From Bacteroidales bacterium Phil12 (lineage in GTDB: Bacteria > Bacteroidota > Bacteroidia > Bacteroidales > P3), in NCBI GenBank assembly GCA_002633275.1, contig NWBO01000158.1, forward strand, positions 124,001 to 188,000: a stretch of DNA of 64,000 nucleotides. The letters are read 5' to 3'. Positions 35,068 to 44,507 of this stretch are shown one piece after another (positions within the stretch are counted from its first letter, which is position 1; every line of letters starts with the position of its first letter). Position numbers and translations under genes: made by a program. The notes under the pieces were generated by a model. The model saw only the letters and a list, made by a program, of their open reading frames with translations, was not told the origin of the DNA and did not search any database.

Positions 35068-35098
35068 TTGATTTAATCAAAAAATCAATATCAGAAAA

Positions 35099-35182
35099 GA
35101 ATTTACCGGTGTTTAACACTATTTTATTAGTGTTTAATATTATTTTACTGATGTTTAATATTAATTTTTTGATATGTGATAA
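35099..35182. repeat. 21-bp-pitch repeat array between the mutL operon and gyrA
   Basis: Units at 35099-35119 (ending GGTGTTTAACAC), 35120-35140 (TATTTTATTA + GTGTTTAATAT), 35141-35161 (TATTTTACTG + ATGTTTAATAT) and 35162-35182 (TAATTTTTTG + ATATGTGATAA). The last unit matches the last unit of the 1963 array at 19 of 21 positions. It lies between divergent promoters, so it could affect both, but neither overlaps it. Confidence 0.85.
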
Positions 35183-35291
35183 AAAATTACTGAATAAAAA
35201 AAAGTCTGTATTTACAATGGCTTAAAATATTTTTGTTTAATTAGACAATTATGGTTTTATCGTTGTTTTAGTGTGTTTTCAGCGTTTTTTC

Positions 35292-35322
35292 TTTGTCAGA
35301 TTGAATTTTTTGAGTATCTTTG
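35292..35322 (+). promoter_or_regulatory. Consensus promoter for gyrA
   Basis: TTTG (35292-35295), a 19-base spacer and TATCTTTG (35315-35322), a full match to the Bacteroidota consensus. The ATG at 35344 leaves a leader of about 15 bases. Confidence 0.8.
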
Positions 35323-35343
35323 CACATTATTTTTTAAGTGAAT

Positions 35344-37875
35344 ATGGAAGAAAATAGTAGAATACAGAGAGTTGATATAGAAACTCAAATGAAACAGGCT
35401 TATATCGACTATGCGATGAGCGTTATTGTTTCTCGTGCTTTGCCGGATGCAAGAGACGGAATGAAGCCGGTACAGAGAAGAATAATGTATGCTATGGACG
35501 ATATGGGTATGACTTACAATACTAAACATAAGAAATCTGCCAGAATTGTGGGAGAGGTATTAGGTAAGTACCACCCTCATGGTGATTCTTCCGTTTATGG
35601 TGCTATGGTTCGTTTGGCTCAAAAATGGGCTTTGAGATACCCATTGGTTGATGGTCAAGGTAACTTTGGTTCAGTAGATAATGACCCACCGGCAGCAATG
35701 CGTTATACCGAGGCAAGAATGAGTAAGATTGCTTCGGAATTGTTACAAGATATTGAAAAAGATACGGTAGATTTTCAAAACAATTTCGATGATTCTTTGA
35801 AAGAACCTGTTGTTCTTCCGACAAGAATACCGAACCTTTTGGTTAATGGAACAAACGGTATTGCTGTTGGTATGGCTACCAATATGGCTCCACATAACTT
35901 GTCTGAAAGTATTGACGGTATTGTCGCTTATATTGACAACAACGACATTACTATTGATGAGTTGATGCAATATATCAAAGCCCCGGATTTTCCGACAGGA
36001 GGTGTTATTTACGGATATGACGGAGTAAAAGAGGCTTATAATACCGGTAGAGGAAGAGTGGTTATACGCGCTCACGCCAATATAGAGCATAACGAAAAAA
36101 CGGACAGAGAACAGATAGTTGTTACTTCCATTCCTTACGAAGTATGCAAGAGTGATATGATTCATCATCAAGCAGAATTGGTGAATGAAAAGAAAATAGA
36201 AGGTATATCTGAAATAAAGGACGAAAGTAACAAGGACGGTATCCGAATAGTATATAAATTGAAAAAAGATGCAATAAGCAGGGTAGTGCTTAACAAACTT
36301 TATCAGTATAGCGAATTGCAGTCATCTTTTTCAATAAACAATATAGCCCTTGTCAATGGCAAACCGAAATTACTTAACTTAAAAGACATAATAAGTAATT
36401 TTGTCGAGCATAGAAAAGAAGTTGTAGAACGCAGAACTCGTTATGATTTGAAGAAAGCCGAAGAACGTATGCATATTGTTGAAGGTTTGTTGAAGGCTTT
36501 GGATATTATTGACGAGATTATAAACGTTATCCGAGCAAGTAAGACTGTCCAGATTGCAAAAGATACAATGGTTGAGCGCTGGCAATTCACCGATATACAG
36601 GCCGGGGCAATCGTTGAAATGCGTTTAAGACAATTGACAGGCTTGGAAAGAGAGAAACTTCAAGATGAACACGACAAACTTGGAGAGTTTATAGACGAAT
36701 GCAAGAAAATACTTTCGGATATTAACGAATTAATGCTTGTTGTAAAAAATGAATTGCTTGCCATAAAAGAAAAATACGGCGATGAACGTAGAAGCGAGAT
36801 AGAATATTCTTCAAAAGACTTTGTGATAGAGGATATGATACCTAATCAAGAGGTTGTTATATCTGTTTCTCATTTGGGATATATCAAAAGAACGTCTTTA
36901 AGTGAATACAAAACGCAAAATCGTGGCGGTATGGGTAGCAAAGGCTCAACGACAAGAGATGGAGACTTTATTGAACATATATATATTGCCTCAACTCACG
37001 ATTATCTGTTGATGTTTACCAATGTAGGTAAAGTTCATTGGATGCGTGTTTATGAGATACCAGAAGGCAACAAGACTTCCAAAGGTCGTGCAATACAGAA
37101 TATGTTGCAAATTGAAGAAGGGGAGAAGATACGTGCTTTTGTAAATACCAAAGATTTGAAAGACGAAAACTATGTACAAAACAATTTCATCGTATTATGT
37201 ACCAAGAACGGAATAATAAAGAAAACATCTTTGGAAGCATATTCTCGTCCAAGAACTAAGGGTATTATCGCACTTACAATCCGTGATAATGACGAATTAC
37301 TTGAAGCCAAACTGACTGACGGCAAAAATGAGATATATATAGGAACTAAGAATGGCCGTTGTGTTCGTTTCAATGAGGATTTAATTCGTCCTATGGGTAG
37401 AGGTGCTTCGGGAGTAAAGGCTGTAACACTTGAAAACGAAAACGATGAAGTCGTCGGAATGGTTTGCATCAACGATATGTCGCAAAACATAATGGTTGTT
37501 TCGGAAAATGGTTATGGAAAACGTAGCGATAGCGATGAATACAGAAAAACCAATAGAGGAACCAAGGGTGTTAAGACGATAAACATAACCGATAAGACGG
37601 GAGCATTGATCGCTATCAAGGACGTAAATGATGATGATGACCTTATGATTATGAATCGTTCGGGAATTACGATACGTTTGGCTGTTAATTCTTTGCGTGT
37701 TATGGGTAGAGCAACACAAGGTGTCAAACTTATCAATCTTAAAAAGAAAGATATAATTGCTGCCGTTACCAAAGTTCAACACGAAGAAGTGGAGGAGGAG
37801 AGTGTGGAAAATATTAGCGAAGCTGATATTAATTCACAAAAAGTAATAAACGAGCAAGACGATAGTGAAAATTAA
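35344..37875 (+). CDS. gyrA: DNA gyrase subunit A
   Basis: Breaks and rejoins DNA in the GyrA2B2 complex that introduces negative supercoils. I start at ATG 35344 (MEENSRIQ); GTG 35338 is two codons upstream. The 843 residues contain the 5Y-CAP breakage domain with catalytic Tyr121 ([10 protein letters not shown]), [12 protein letters not shown] at 78-89, the coiled coil, and a six-bladed C-terminal propeller including the GyrA box QNRGGMG. At the position equivalent to Escherichia coli Asp87 there is Gly86, while the Ser83 equivalent (Ser82) is intact. The tail after about residue 810 is acidic and low in complexity. gyrA is preceded by a consensus promoter. Confidence 0.97.
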   Translation: MEENSRIQRVDIETQMKQAYIDYAMSVIVSRALPDARDGMKPVQRRIMYAMDDMGMTYNTKHKKSARIVGEVLGKYHPHGDSSVYGAMVRLAQKWALRYPLVDGQGNFGSVDNDPPAAMRYTEARMSKIASELLQDIEKDTVDFQNNFDDSLKEPVVLPTRIPNLLVNGTNGIAVGMATNMAPHNLSESIDGIVAYIDNNDITIDELMQYIKAPDFPTGGVIYGYDGVKEAYNTGRGRVVIRAHANIEHNEKTDREQIVVTSIPYEVCKSDMIHHQAELVNEKKIEGISEIKDESNKDGIRIVYKLKKDAISRVVLNKLYQYSELQSSFSINNIALVNGKPKLLNLKDIISNFVEHRKEVVERRTRYDLKKAEERMHIVEGLLKALDIIDEIINVIRASKTVQIAKDTMVERWQFTDIQAGAIVEMRLRQLTGLEREKLQDEHDKLGEFIDECKKILSDINELMLVVKNELLAIKEKYGDERRSEIEYSSKDFVIEDMIPNQEVVISVSHLGYIKRTSLSEYKTQNRGGMGSKGSTTRDGDFIEHIYIASTHDYLLMFTNVGKVHWMRVYEIPEGNKTSKGRAIQNMLQIEEGEKIRAFVNTKDLKDENYVQNNFIVLCTKNGIIKKTSLEAYSRPRTKGIIALTIRDNDELLEAKLTDGKNEIYIGTKNGRCVRFNEDLIRPMGRGASGVKAVTLENENDEVVGMVCINDMSQNIMVVSENGYGKRSDSDEYRKTNRGTKGVKTINITDKTGALIAIKDVNDDDDLMIMNRSGITIRLAVNSLRVMGRATQGVKLINLKKKDIIAAVTKVQHEEVEEESVENISEADINSQKVINEQDDSEN

Positions 37876-37902
37876 ATAATTAAAACTAATAAAAGAATTA
37901 CA

Positions 37903-39159
37903 ATGAAAAAGAGCATTTTATTTGCTGTATTATGCGCACTTGTATTGAGTGCAACAGCACAAGAAATGAAGGTTCAGAGTGCATATTCTGATATGAAGAA
38001 TGGTCGTTTGTCTTATGCCAAGAAAAACATTGATGATGCTTGTAAGCACGAAAAAACAATGGGAGAAGCGAAGACTTGGGCTTATGCCGGTTTGATATAT
38101 TCTCAAATTGTGCAGGCTATGAACGATGAAAACGCTTCAAAATCTACTAAAAAACAATTAAAAGAGATTAATGAGTCTGCCGAAGTTCTTTGCCAGCAAG
38201 GTATCGAGAATGTCAAAAAAGCCATTGATCTTGAAAAGAAAGCCGGAACTCATGAATACCTTTCCATATCTATGGAAACTTATAAGGCTTTGTGTGCATA
38301 CGAATATATGTATGTTGGTGAGTTTTATGACAAGGGCAACAATTATGAAGAAAGTGCAAAACAATGGGCTAAGGTTATCGAAGACGCAACTGCTGCCGGT
38401 CAAACGAAAATGGTCAATGATGCGATGTATTATCAAGCCAACTGTTATAGAATATTGAAACAGACAGACAAAGAGTTTGAACTTTACAGAACTTTGGCTA
38501 AAAACAATACCACGAGATACGATGTTTATTTGCGTATTTACCAAGACAACAAGGATAAAGGAGATACAACAAAGGCTCTTAACGCTTTGAAAAAAGGTGT
38601 TAAAATGACTGCCAATGACACAACAGGTATCAAGACCAATATGAAGGTTCAGTTGGCAAACGCTTATACTTGGGCTGGTAAGACTGATGAAGCAAACAAG
38701 ATATTGGACGAAATGGTTGCTGAGGCTGGCAATAATCCAGTGTCTTTGAATGGTGTTGCAAGTATTTATGCAGATCAAGGCGATTTGGTAAAAGCCGAAG
38801 AATATTATAATAAATCTTTGACAATAAATCCACAACAGAGTGAGGCTTTGAACGGATTGGGCAATGCTTATTTTAATAAAGGTTTGAAAGAGCAGAAAGT
38901 TGCCGACAAAATTCCTTTGGATGATGTAGAGGCTTACGATACGAAGATTAAGGAAGTATATGTATATTACGAGAAAGCGATACCTTTCTTTGAGAAAGTA
39001 TTGACTGTTGAAGCAAACAATTTCAACGCTTTGAATCGTTTAAGAGTTATATATTCGATTTTCAACGCTCGTACGGACGCTACTGTTGAAATGAAAAAAT
39101 CTTATCAAGAGAAATTCAAATACTACGATGCAGAAGTTAAGAAATTAACTGCAAGATAG
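37903..39159 (+). CDS. Periplasmic tetratricopeptide-repeat protein
   Basis: A 418-residue exported protein (signal peptide to ATAQ at residue 20) made of helical repeats. Recognisable TPR units include GDLVKAEEYYNKSLTINPQ followed by SEALNGLGNAYFNKG near residues 285-325, and an N-terminal unit around MKNGRLSYAKKNIDDACKHE. TPR proteins form scaffolds; no catalytic motif is seen. It starts 28 bases after gyrA and may be transcribed with it, with a strong terminator downstream, but no functional link to gyrase is known. Confidence 0.85.
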   Translation: MKKSILFAVLCALVLSATAQEMKVQSAYSDMKNGRLSYAKKNIDDACKHEKTMGEAKTWAYAGLIYSQIVQAMNDENASKSTKKQLKEINESAEVLCQQGIENVKKAIDLEKKAGTHEYLSISMETYKALCAYEYMYVGEFYDKGNNYEESAKQWAKVIEDATAAGQTKMVNDAMYYQANCYRILKQTDKEFELYRTLAKNNTTRYDVYLRIYQDNKDKGDTTKALNALKKGVKMTANDTTGIKTNMKVQLANAYTWAGKTDEANKILDEMVAEAGNNPVSLNGVASIYADQGDLVKAEEYYNKSLTINPQQSEALNGLGNAYFNKGLKEQKVADKIPLDDVEAYDTKIKEVYVYYEKAIPFFEKVLTVEANNFNALNRLRVIYSIFNARTDATVEMKKSYQEKFKYYDAEVKKLTAR

Positions 39160-39186
39160 ACTTTTGGTTGCAAAGTAGTTTGATTG

Positions 39187-39230
39187 AAAACGGACAATGG
39201 ATTATTTTTATTCATTGTCCGTTTTTTTTA
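39187..39230 (+). terminator. Terminator of the gyrA-TPR unit
   Basis: AAACGGACAATG (39188-39199) pairs perfectly with CATTGTCCGTTT (39213-39224), with a 13-base loop and a T-run of eight. Confidence 0.9.
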
Positions 39231-39367
39231 TTTGCAGAGTTCAAACTGCTGCCTTATCATTTTATGATGTATCCAAATTATTTGGAAATTCAAATTATAA
39301 TAACAAATAAAAACGATGCTCCAAAAGAACATCGTTTTTATCATTGTATCAAAAGAAACTTTTTTTA

Positions 39368-39712
39368 TTATATCTTTATTCTAAAACCTATTGAAGGAAT
39401 GATTGAATTTACCCAACTGTTTTTTGGCAAAGTTGAGACAATACCGTCAATGTTTTTGTCATTATTTTGAAACCACATAATATTATCTTGAATGGTTGCT
39501 TCAATGAATATATTCTTAGTTCGTTTGAAATAAAGACCTGCAAGAACAGGCACCATAACACCATGTTTCTTGTATTTGTAATCCTTGTTTTCAACCGTAA
39601 AATTATTGACATAATATCTCCAATACAGACCATAAGATATTTTTGCCCCAAATCTTTCGTTAAAAGGGAAGTAATCATCTACATAAATACCTGCCGCATA
39701 CAATATTTGCAT
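39368..39712 (-). pseudogene. Remnant of an outer-membrane beta-barrel protein
   Basis: A 114-codon frame without a signal peptide that reads like the C-terminal half of a small barrel: alternating strands such as GAKISYGLYWRYYV, VMVPVLAGLYFKR and a last strand SIIPSIGFRIKI. An in-frame stop lies 12 bases upstream of the ATG and nothing barrel-like is found further upstream, so the front of the gene is missing. It points towards the gyrA-TPR terminator and is followed upstream by a long repeat array, which may have replaced its 5' part. Confidence 0.55.
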
Positions 39713-39895
39713 TTTCTTTCTTTATAAGAATTAGTTTACATAATTTGAATTATATTGAAAACAGGTAAAATTAAATTTTCATTATTTCCCGCTATTTTAT
39801 CATCATAAATTATAATTATCGATATACTCGGCAGAATGTCAATGTCTGAAAGTAATTAACAGAATTGTCAATTCAAAAACATAGATAGTAAAAGC

Positions 39896-40037
39896 ATTTT
39901 ATTAATCACTAAAAACAATAAATTAATCTCACACATCAATTTTCTGATTACTGAAACTAATAAATTAATCACTAACATTAATTTTTTAGTTTCATTGATT
40001 AAGAAATTAATCACTCATACTAATTTAATGATTAGCC
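39896..40037. repeat. Longest 21-bp-pitch repeat array, six units plus partial
   Basis: Units at 39896-39916, 39917-39937 (ending ATCTCACACATC), 39938-39957 (20 bp, ending TACTGAAAC), 39958-39978 (TAATAAATTA + ATCACTAACAT), 39979-39999 (TAATTTTTTA + GTTTCATTGAT), 40000-40020 (TAAGAAATTA + ATCACTCATAC), and TAATTTAATGATTAG. Only one unit departs from 21 bp, by one base. Units pointing in both senses are mixed: CACTAA words alternate with their complement TTAGT/TTAGTG. Confidence 0.85.
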
Positions 40038-40114
40038 ATATTATTTTTATGAGTTGAAATCACCGGTTTGTTTTAACTGATTATTGAAAAATTTCATCAA
40101 AAAACATATAAAAT

Positions 40115-40143
40115 TTTGGTGTTGTAAAAAAGTCGTATCTTTG
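40115..40143 (+). promoter_or_regulatory. Promoter for the MATE transporter gene
   Basis: TTTG (40115-40118), a 17-base spacer and TATCTTTG (40136-40143). Spacing is at the short end of the range. The leader to the ATG at 40223 is about 70 bases and holds a purine-rich GGAGGAA at 40202-40208 as a ribosome site. Confidence 0.65.
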
Positions 40144-40222
40144 CAAAATAATTAAAATCATTTATTCCATATTAACAACACAAGCAAAAACATTTCTAAT
40201 TTGGAGGAACACCGTAAGGATA

Positions 40223-41581
40223 ATGACAAAACAAAGTTTTTACAAACAAAACCTTTCATTAGCATTGCCCATAATGCTCTCGTCTATGGGACAACAATTG
40301 GTGCAAATGGTTGATACATTTATGGTCGGACGTTTGGGTACGGTGCAATTGGCAGCCATTTCGTTCGCTTCCGCCTTGACTTACAACGCACTCGTAATCG
40401 GTATGGGAATCGCACTTGCTCTTACACCTTTAGTAGGTCAAAACTATGCGAAAAACAATAAGGATGCAATAACCAACCTTTTCCAAAATTCCTTATCCCT
40501 TAACACCATTCTCGCAATATGTTTAGTGTCGATATTGTTGCTACTTCTCCCCTTTTTACATCTGTTCGGACAGCCTATGGAAGTTGTAAATGAATGTAAA
40601 TCATACTATGTCATAGTCGCTTTATCATTCATTCCGATGTTATGTTTTCTCACTTTTAAGCAATTACTCGAAGGAATTGACAATACCAAAGTGGCTATGA
40701 TTATAACCATTTCGGCAAACATCTTAAACATATTTCTTAATTGGGTATTTATATATGGCAAATTGGGTTTTGAAAGTATGGGCGTCTTCGGTGCAGGACT
40801 ATCCACCTTTATTTCAAGGCTGCTACCCCCTATTGCTTTCTTTATTTTCATCTATACAAGCAAAAAATATAAAGGATATATCAGAAATTTCAACATACAA
40901 AGATTTTCGCTCTATATGCACAAATGCCTTTTAAGGATAGGAATACCTATCGCAGGACAGATGTTTATAGAATTTTTCTCACTCTTCGGAATTACAATTA
41001 TGATGGGTTTGATTTCAACTTCCGCTTTGGCTTCATACCAAATAATAAACACTATGATTTCCACCTCATTCCTTGCCGCAAGCGGTATATGTTCGGCAAC
41101 AACGGTACTTGTCTCCCACGCATACGGATGCGAAAATTTGAACGAAATAAAGAAACATTTTTACACAGGTTGGAAAATGGTGCTGTTAATTATGGGTACG
41201 GTTGGTATTATATTTATTGCATTCGGCAAATACATAGCCATGTGCTTTTCAACGGACGAAGAAGTTATACGTATTGCCACTTCCCTGTTCATAGTTGCGG
41301 GAATTTTCCAATTGATTGACGGAACGCAAGTGAGCGGTCTTGCAGGTCTTAGAGGAATAAATGATGTCGCAAAACCAATGCTTTATGCCGTTATCGCCTA
41401 TCTGTTTGTCGCTTTGCCTTGTGCATACATTTGCGGATTTGTTATAAAACTGCCTTATTGGAGCATATTTGCAGGCTTTATGTTCGGACTTATAACGGCA
41501 GGAATACTTTATCATACACGTTTTCACAAAACTCTGAAAAAACATTTTAATAATTATCATTCCCAAGTCGTAAATAAATAA
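40223..41581 (+). CDS. MATE-family cation-coupled multidrug exporter
   Basis: Twelve-helix secondary transporter of the NorM/DinF superfamily (452 residues), driven by sodium or protons. The first helices carry LALPIMLSSMGQQLVQMVDTF in part and MVGRLGTVQLAAISFA, the family signature; the internal repeat begins at LLRIGIPIAGQMFIEFFSLF. The C-terminal RFHKTLKKHF is cytoplasmic. MATE proteins export cationic drugs, dyes or metabolites; the substrate is unknown. An exported nitroreductase follows 27 bases later and is likely in the same transcript. Confidence 0.93.
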   Translation: MTKQSFYKQNLSLALPIMLSSMGQQLVQMVDTFMVGRLGTVQLAAISFASALTYNALVIGMGIALALTPLVGQNYAKNNKDAITNLFQNSLSLNTILAICLVSILLLLLPFLHLFGQPMEVVNECKSYYVIVALSFIPMLCFLTFKQLLEGIDNTKVAMIITISANILNIFLNWVFIYGKLGFESMGVFGAGLSTFISRLLPPIAFFIFIYTSKKYKGYIRNFNIQRFSLYMHKCLLRIGIPIAGQMFIEFFSLFGITIMMGLISTSALASYQIINTMISTSFLAASGICSATTVLVSHAYGCENLNEIKKHFYTGWKMVLLIMGTVGIIFIAFGKYIAMCFSTDEEVIRIATSLFIVAGIFQLIDGTQVSGLAGLRGINDVAKPMLYAVIAYLFVALPCAYICGFVIKLPYWSIFAGFMFGLITAGILYHTRFHKTLKKHFNNYHSQVVNK

Positions 41582-41608
41582 TTTAACAACAAATAAATTC
41601 TTAAAATA

Positions 41609-42241
41609 ATGAAAAAAATATTTTTATTATCAGCCTTTGCTTTGATGTTATTTATTGGCAATGCCCAAAATATCACTCTTCCAACGCCAAACAAACAAGG
41701 TGGTCAAGACGTGTTACATTCCATTGATATGAGATATTCTCATAGAAATTTTAGGGACGGAGATATTTCTTTGCAAGACTTATCTACTGTTTTGTGGGCA
41801 GGTTTTGGAGAATCTGCCTCCGGCAAACGTACAGCCCCGACGGCAAGAAATATGCAGGATATTGATTTGTATGTATTTTTAGAGAGTGGCGTGTATCTTT
41901 GGAATTACAAAGAAAATATTTTGGAACTTATCGCCCAAGGAGATTATCGCAAGGAAACCGACAATCCTAATGGTTTTGCCTGCAAGGTTACCAATATTGC
42001 AATAGTATCTGATTTGGACAAATACAGCAGTGTCAAAAATAATGAGGCTATGATTGTCTATGGTGCAATGTCCTCTGCCTATGTCTCCGAAAATATGTAT
42101 TTGGCAGTATGCGGAGCGATGCCTCATTTGGGAACCGTTACCCGCAACGGAGCATATAGAGAAAAAGCCGTAAGAGATATAATGAAACTAAAACCCTCTC
42201 AACGCTTGTTTTTGTTCCAAACCATAGGAAGCAAGAAATAA
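41609..42241 (+). CDS. Exported nitroreductase-family (SagB/ThcOx-like) flavoprotein
   Basis: This 210-residue protein has a signal peptide (to GNAQ at about residue 20) and a nitroreductase fold: SIDMRYSHRNFRDGDISLQDLSTVLWAG (N-terminal FMN loop, split here over residues 37-65), RTAPTARNMQD (the SAGxx-like FMN motif) and a C-terminal half with ENMYLAVCGAMPHLGTV. The RRSxRxF-type start reads MRYSHRNF, with the FMN-binding arginine apparently kept. Export of a flavin enzyme is common in Bacteroidota. The substrate is unknown. It is probably co-transcribed with the MATE gene upstream. Confidence 0.8.
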   Translation: MKKIFLLSAFALMLFIGNAQNITLPTPNKQGGQDVLHSIDMRYSHRNFRDGDISLQDLSTVLWAGFGESASGKRTAPTARNMQDIDLYVFLESGVYLWNYKENILELIAQGDYRKETDNPNGFACKVTNIAIVSDLDKYSSVKNNEAMIVYGAMSSAYVSENMYLAVCGAMPHLGTVTRNGAYREKAVRDIMKLKPSQRLFLFQTIGSKK

Positions 42242-42276
42242 GTATTTTTGTAGGTACATAGTTTAAATAAATAATT

Positions 42277-43890
42277 ATGGCTAAGATAAAAAATAATAAA
42301 AAAGAAGAAACGATAAACTTGGATGCAATTCTCTTCAAGTGTCGTGATATACTAAGGCAAGCAAAAAATTCAGGTTCGTTTTTTGAAAAGCGAGATATGA
42401 TGCTGACATTGATTTTTCTTCGCTTTATTGGAGAAAAATATGAGGATGGTATGGCACATCTTCGCACTCAACTAATAGCAGATGGGCTAGACCCAAACGA
42501 TGAGAATATTATATCGGCATTTTTTGATGATGCGACTTTTACAGACGGTACATACAATCTTCCGACGGAAGCTCGGTGGAATACAATTATCAATACCCCT
42601 GCTCCTAAACTTAATGTAGCACTTGATACGGCTTTACGTAGTATTGCAACAACTACTCCTGGTCTTAAAGGGTGCTTTATAGAAGGTACTTTTACCCAGC
42701 GTAATTTGGCAGGTAACGATATGAAGAAGATTGTAGATGAAGTCAATAAGATTTCACACAAAGCCTTTGGAGAAGAGAAAGATTTGATTGGCCGTGTTTA
42801 TGAATACTTTTTGAAAGAATTTGCGGTAAATGCCACAAAGGAGGAAGGTGAGTTCTACACACCTCATGATATTGTTCAACTTATAGCTACTATGATAGAA
42901 CCATTCGACGGAACAATTTATGATCCTTGTTGCGGTTCGGGCGGTATGTTTATCCAAAGTGCAGAATTGGTCAAATCCAAGCAAGGCGATATCAGTAGAA
43001 TAAATGTTTATGGTCAGGAAAAAGAAGCTGCCACTTATCGTCTTGCAAAAATGAACCTTGCTTTACGTGGTATCAGTCATCATCTTGGTGCTGAGAGCGA
43101 CAGTACTTTTACCAACGATTTGCATAAAGGTATTTATTTTGATTATATTATGGCAAATCCGCCCTTTAACCTAAAAGGTTGGTACAATGATAACCTTGAA
43201 ACTGATTCTCGTTGGGCGGACTATGCGTTACCGCCTCAAAGCAATGCCAACTATGCTTGGATTCTTCATATGCTTAGCCATTTGAAACAGCCGAACGGTG
43301 TGGCTGGATTCTTGCTTGCCAATGGAGCATTGGGCGACACTGATGCGTTGGACATCCGCAAGAAACTTATTGAAAACGACAAAGTGGAGGCTATTATAGT
43401 TTTGCCTCGCGAATTGTTTATTAGCACGGATATAAGTGTAACGCTTTGGATTCTCAACCAAAACAAAAAAGGCGGAATATATCACGGACGAAAACTGAGA
43501 AACCGTGAAAAAGAAATCCTGTTTATGGATTTACGACAATGGACGGAAAATTCTGTCAAAGGCGAGCAAAAAAAGAAAGTTATGCTGAACGATGAACAGA
43601 TAAAGCGTGCTGCAAACATTTATTTCCTTTGGCAAGATTATAAAACCGATGGTGGGTATTACGAAGAACCTGAACTTTACCGTTCTGTAAGAATAGAAGA
43701 GATTGAAGAAAACAATTTTTCGCTTGTACCAAGCCGATATATTAGGTTTGTAGATAGGGATTCTGATATAGACTACGACAAAGTGCTGCAAGAAACAGCA
43801 TCAGTCGTTTCCGATTTACTCAATCGTCAGAAGACAAATAATGAAAAATTGCGTAACGCTCTAAAACAATTGGGATATGAGTGCAAATGA
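42277..43890 (+). CDS. hsdM: Type I restriction-modification methyltransferase subunit
   Basis: Adenine-N6 methylating subunit of a type I system; two copies join one HsdS. The 537 residues have the helical N-terminal domain (LDAILFKCRDILRQAKNSG, FLRFIGEKYEDG), GEFYTPHDIVQL, the S-adenosylmethionine motif DPCCGSGGMF and the catalytic NPPF in YIMANPPFN. It opens the operon hsdM - rhuM remnant - hsdS - hsdR. All three working subunits are full length, so the system is probably active. The target site cannot be read from sequence. Confidence 0.95.
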   Translation: MAKIKNNKKEETINLDAILFKCRDILRQAKNSGSFFEKRDMMLTLIFLRFIGEKYEDGMAHLRTQLIADGLDPNDENIISAFFDDATFTDGTYNLPTEARWNTIINTPAPKLNVALDTALRSIATTTPGLKGCFIEGTFTQRNLAGNDMKKIVDEVNKISHKAFGEEKDLIGRVYEYFLKEFAVNATKEEGEFYTPHDIVQLIATMIEPFDGTIYDPCCGSGGMFIQSAELVKSKQGDISRINVYGQEKEAATYRLAKMNLALRGISHHLGAESDSTFTNDLHKGIYFDYIMANPPFNLKGWYNDNLETDSRWADYALPPQSNANYAWILHMLSHLKQPNGVAGFLLANGALGDTDALDIRKKLIENDKVEAIIVLPRELFISTDISVTLWILNQNKKGGIYHGRKLRNREKEILFMDLRQWTENSVKGEQKKKVMLNDEQIKRAANIYFLWQDYKTDGGYYEEPELYRSVRIEEIEENNFSLVPSRYIRFVDRDSDIDYDKVLQETASVVSDLLNRQKTNNEKLRNALKQLGYECK

Positions 43891-44507
43891 TCAAATTATT
43901 ATCTATCAGACAGCTGACGGACAAACGCAGATTGATGTCCGCATGGAAAATGAAACGGTATGGCTTAGTGCCAATCAAATGGCTGTCTTATTCGATAGGG
44001 ATGAAAAAACCATACGCAAACATATCAATAATGTGTTTTCTGACCATGAGGTAGCCAAAGAGAGCAACACGCATTTTTTGCGACTTGCTCATTCCGATAA
44101 GCCTGTGGCATTTTATACACTTGATGTTATTATTTCTGTTGGTTATCGTGTCAAGAGTCAGCGTGGTGTTCAATTTCGTCAATGGGCAAATAGAGTATTA
44201 AAAGATTTTCTTGTAAAAGGCTATGCTATCAATAATCAATTGACGGCACAAAAATATAAAGAACTGAGCCAATTAGTGCATTTGTTGGGACGAACCATTA
44301 ACAACGAAAAAGAGTCGTTGTATGGTAATAGTTGTGATTTGTTTTATGCAAAACAATGGCATTCTATATAGCCCTAATGGTACAAAACGTATTAGTGATG
44401 GCACTCTGGTAGCATTGACGTTAATGATTGCAGAAAGCAGAACCGAAGAAAAAGATGTTATATTAAAAGTTATTGTAAATCTCATAAACAAGCGAAACGA
44501 TGAGTGA
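43877..44507 (+). pseudogene. Broken RhuM-Fic (RhuM/DOC) gene inside the hsd operon
   Basis: The first frame (43877-44371) begins inside hsdM (14-base overlap) and encodes an intact RhuM N-terminal domain: QTQIDVRMENETVWLSANQ in the start region, MAVLFDRDEKTIRKHI, FYTLDVIISVGYRVKS and QFRQWANRVLKDFLVKGYA. At about 44320-44345 it switches to unrelated codons and stops. A second frame (to 44507) continues with NGILYSPNGTKRIS and DGTLVALTLMIAES, which resembles the C-terminal end of Fic/DOC proteins fused to RhuM in Bacteroidota hsd cassettes. The catalytic HPFxxGN segment is missing, so the gene has suffered an internal deletion with frame loss. The tail overlaps the hsdS start by eight bases. 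The Fic reading of the tail is from memory of the family. Confidence 0.6.

Larger units (their letters stand above)
35016..35343. other. Divergent intergenic region mutL operon / gyrA
   Basis: Holds the leftward promoter (35038-35067), the four-unit repeat array (35099-35182) and the gyrA promoter (35292-35322). The remaining sequence (35183-35290) is AT-rich without recognisable structure. Confidence 0.7.
39713..40222. other. 510-base region between the barrel remnant and the MATE gene
   Basis: Contains the longest repeat array of the window (39896-40037) and a consensus-like promoter for the MATE gene (40115-40143). The stretch 39713-39895 is AT-rich and shows no gene, RNA or further repeat that I can recognise. 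Confidence 0.6.

Noticed and set aside
39896..40037. CRISPR array
   Set aside because: The units are contiguous with no unique spacers, are degenerate and only 21 bp long, and no cas gene is present in the window.
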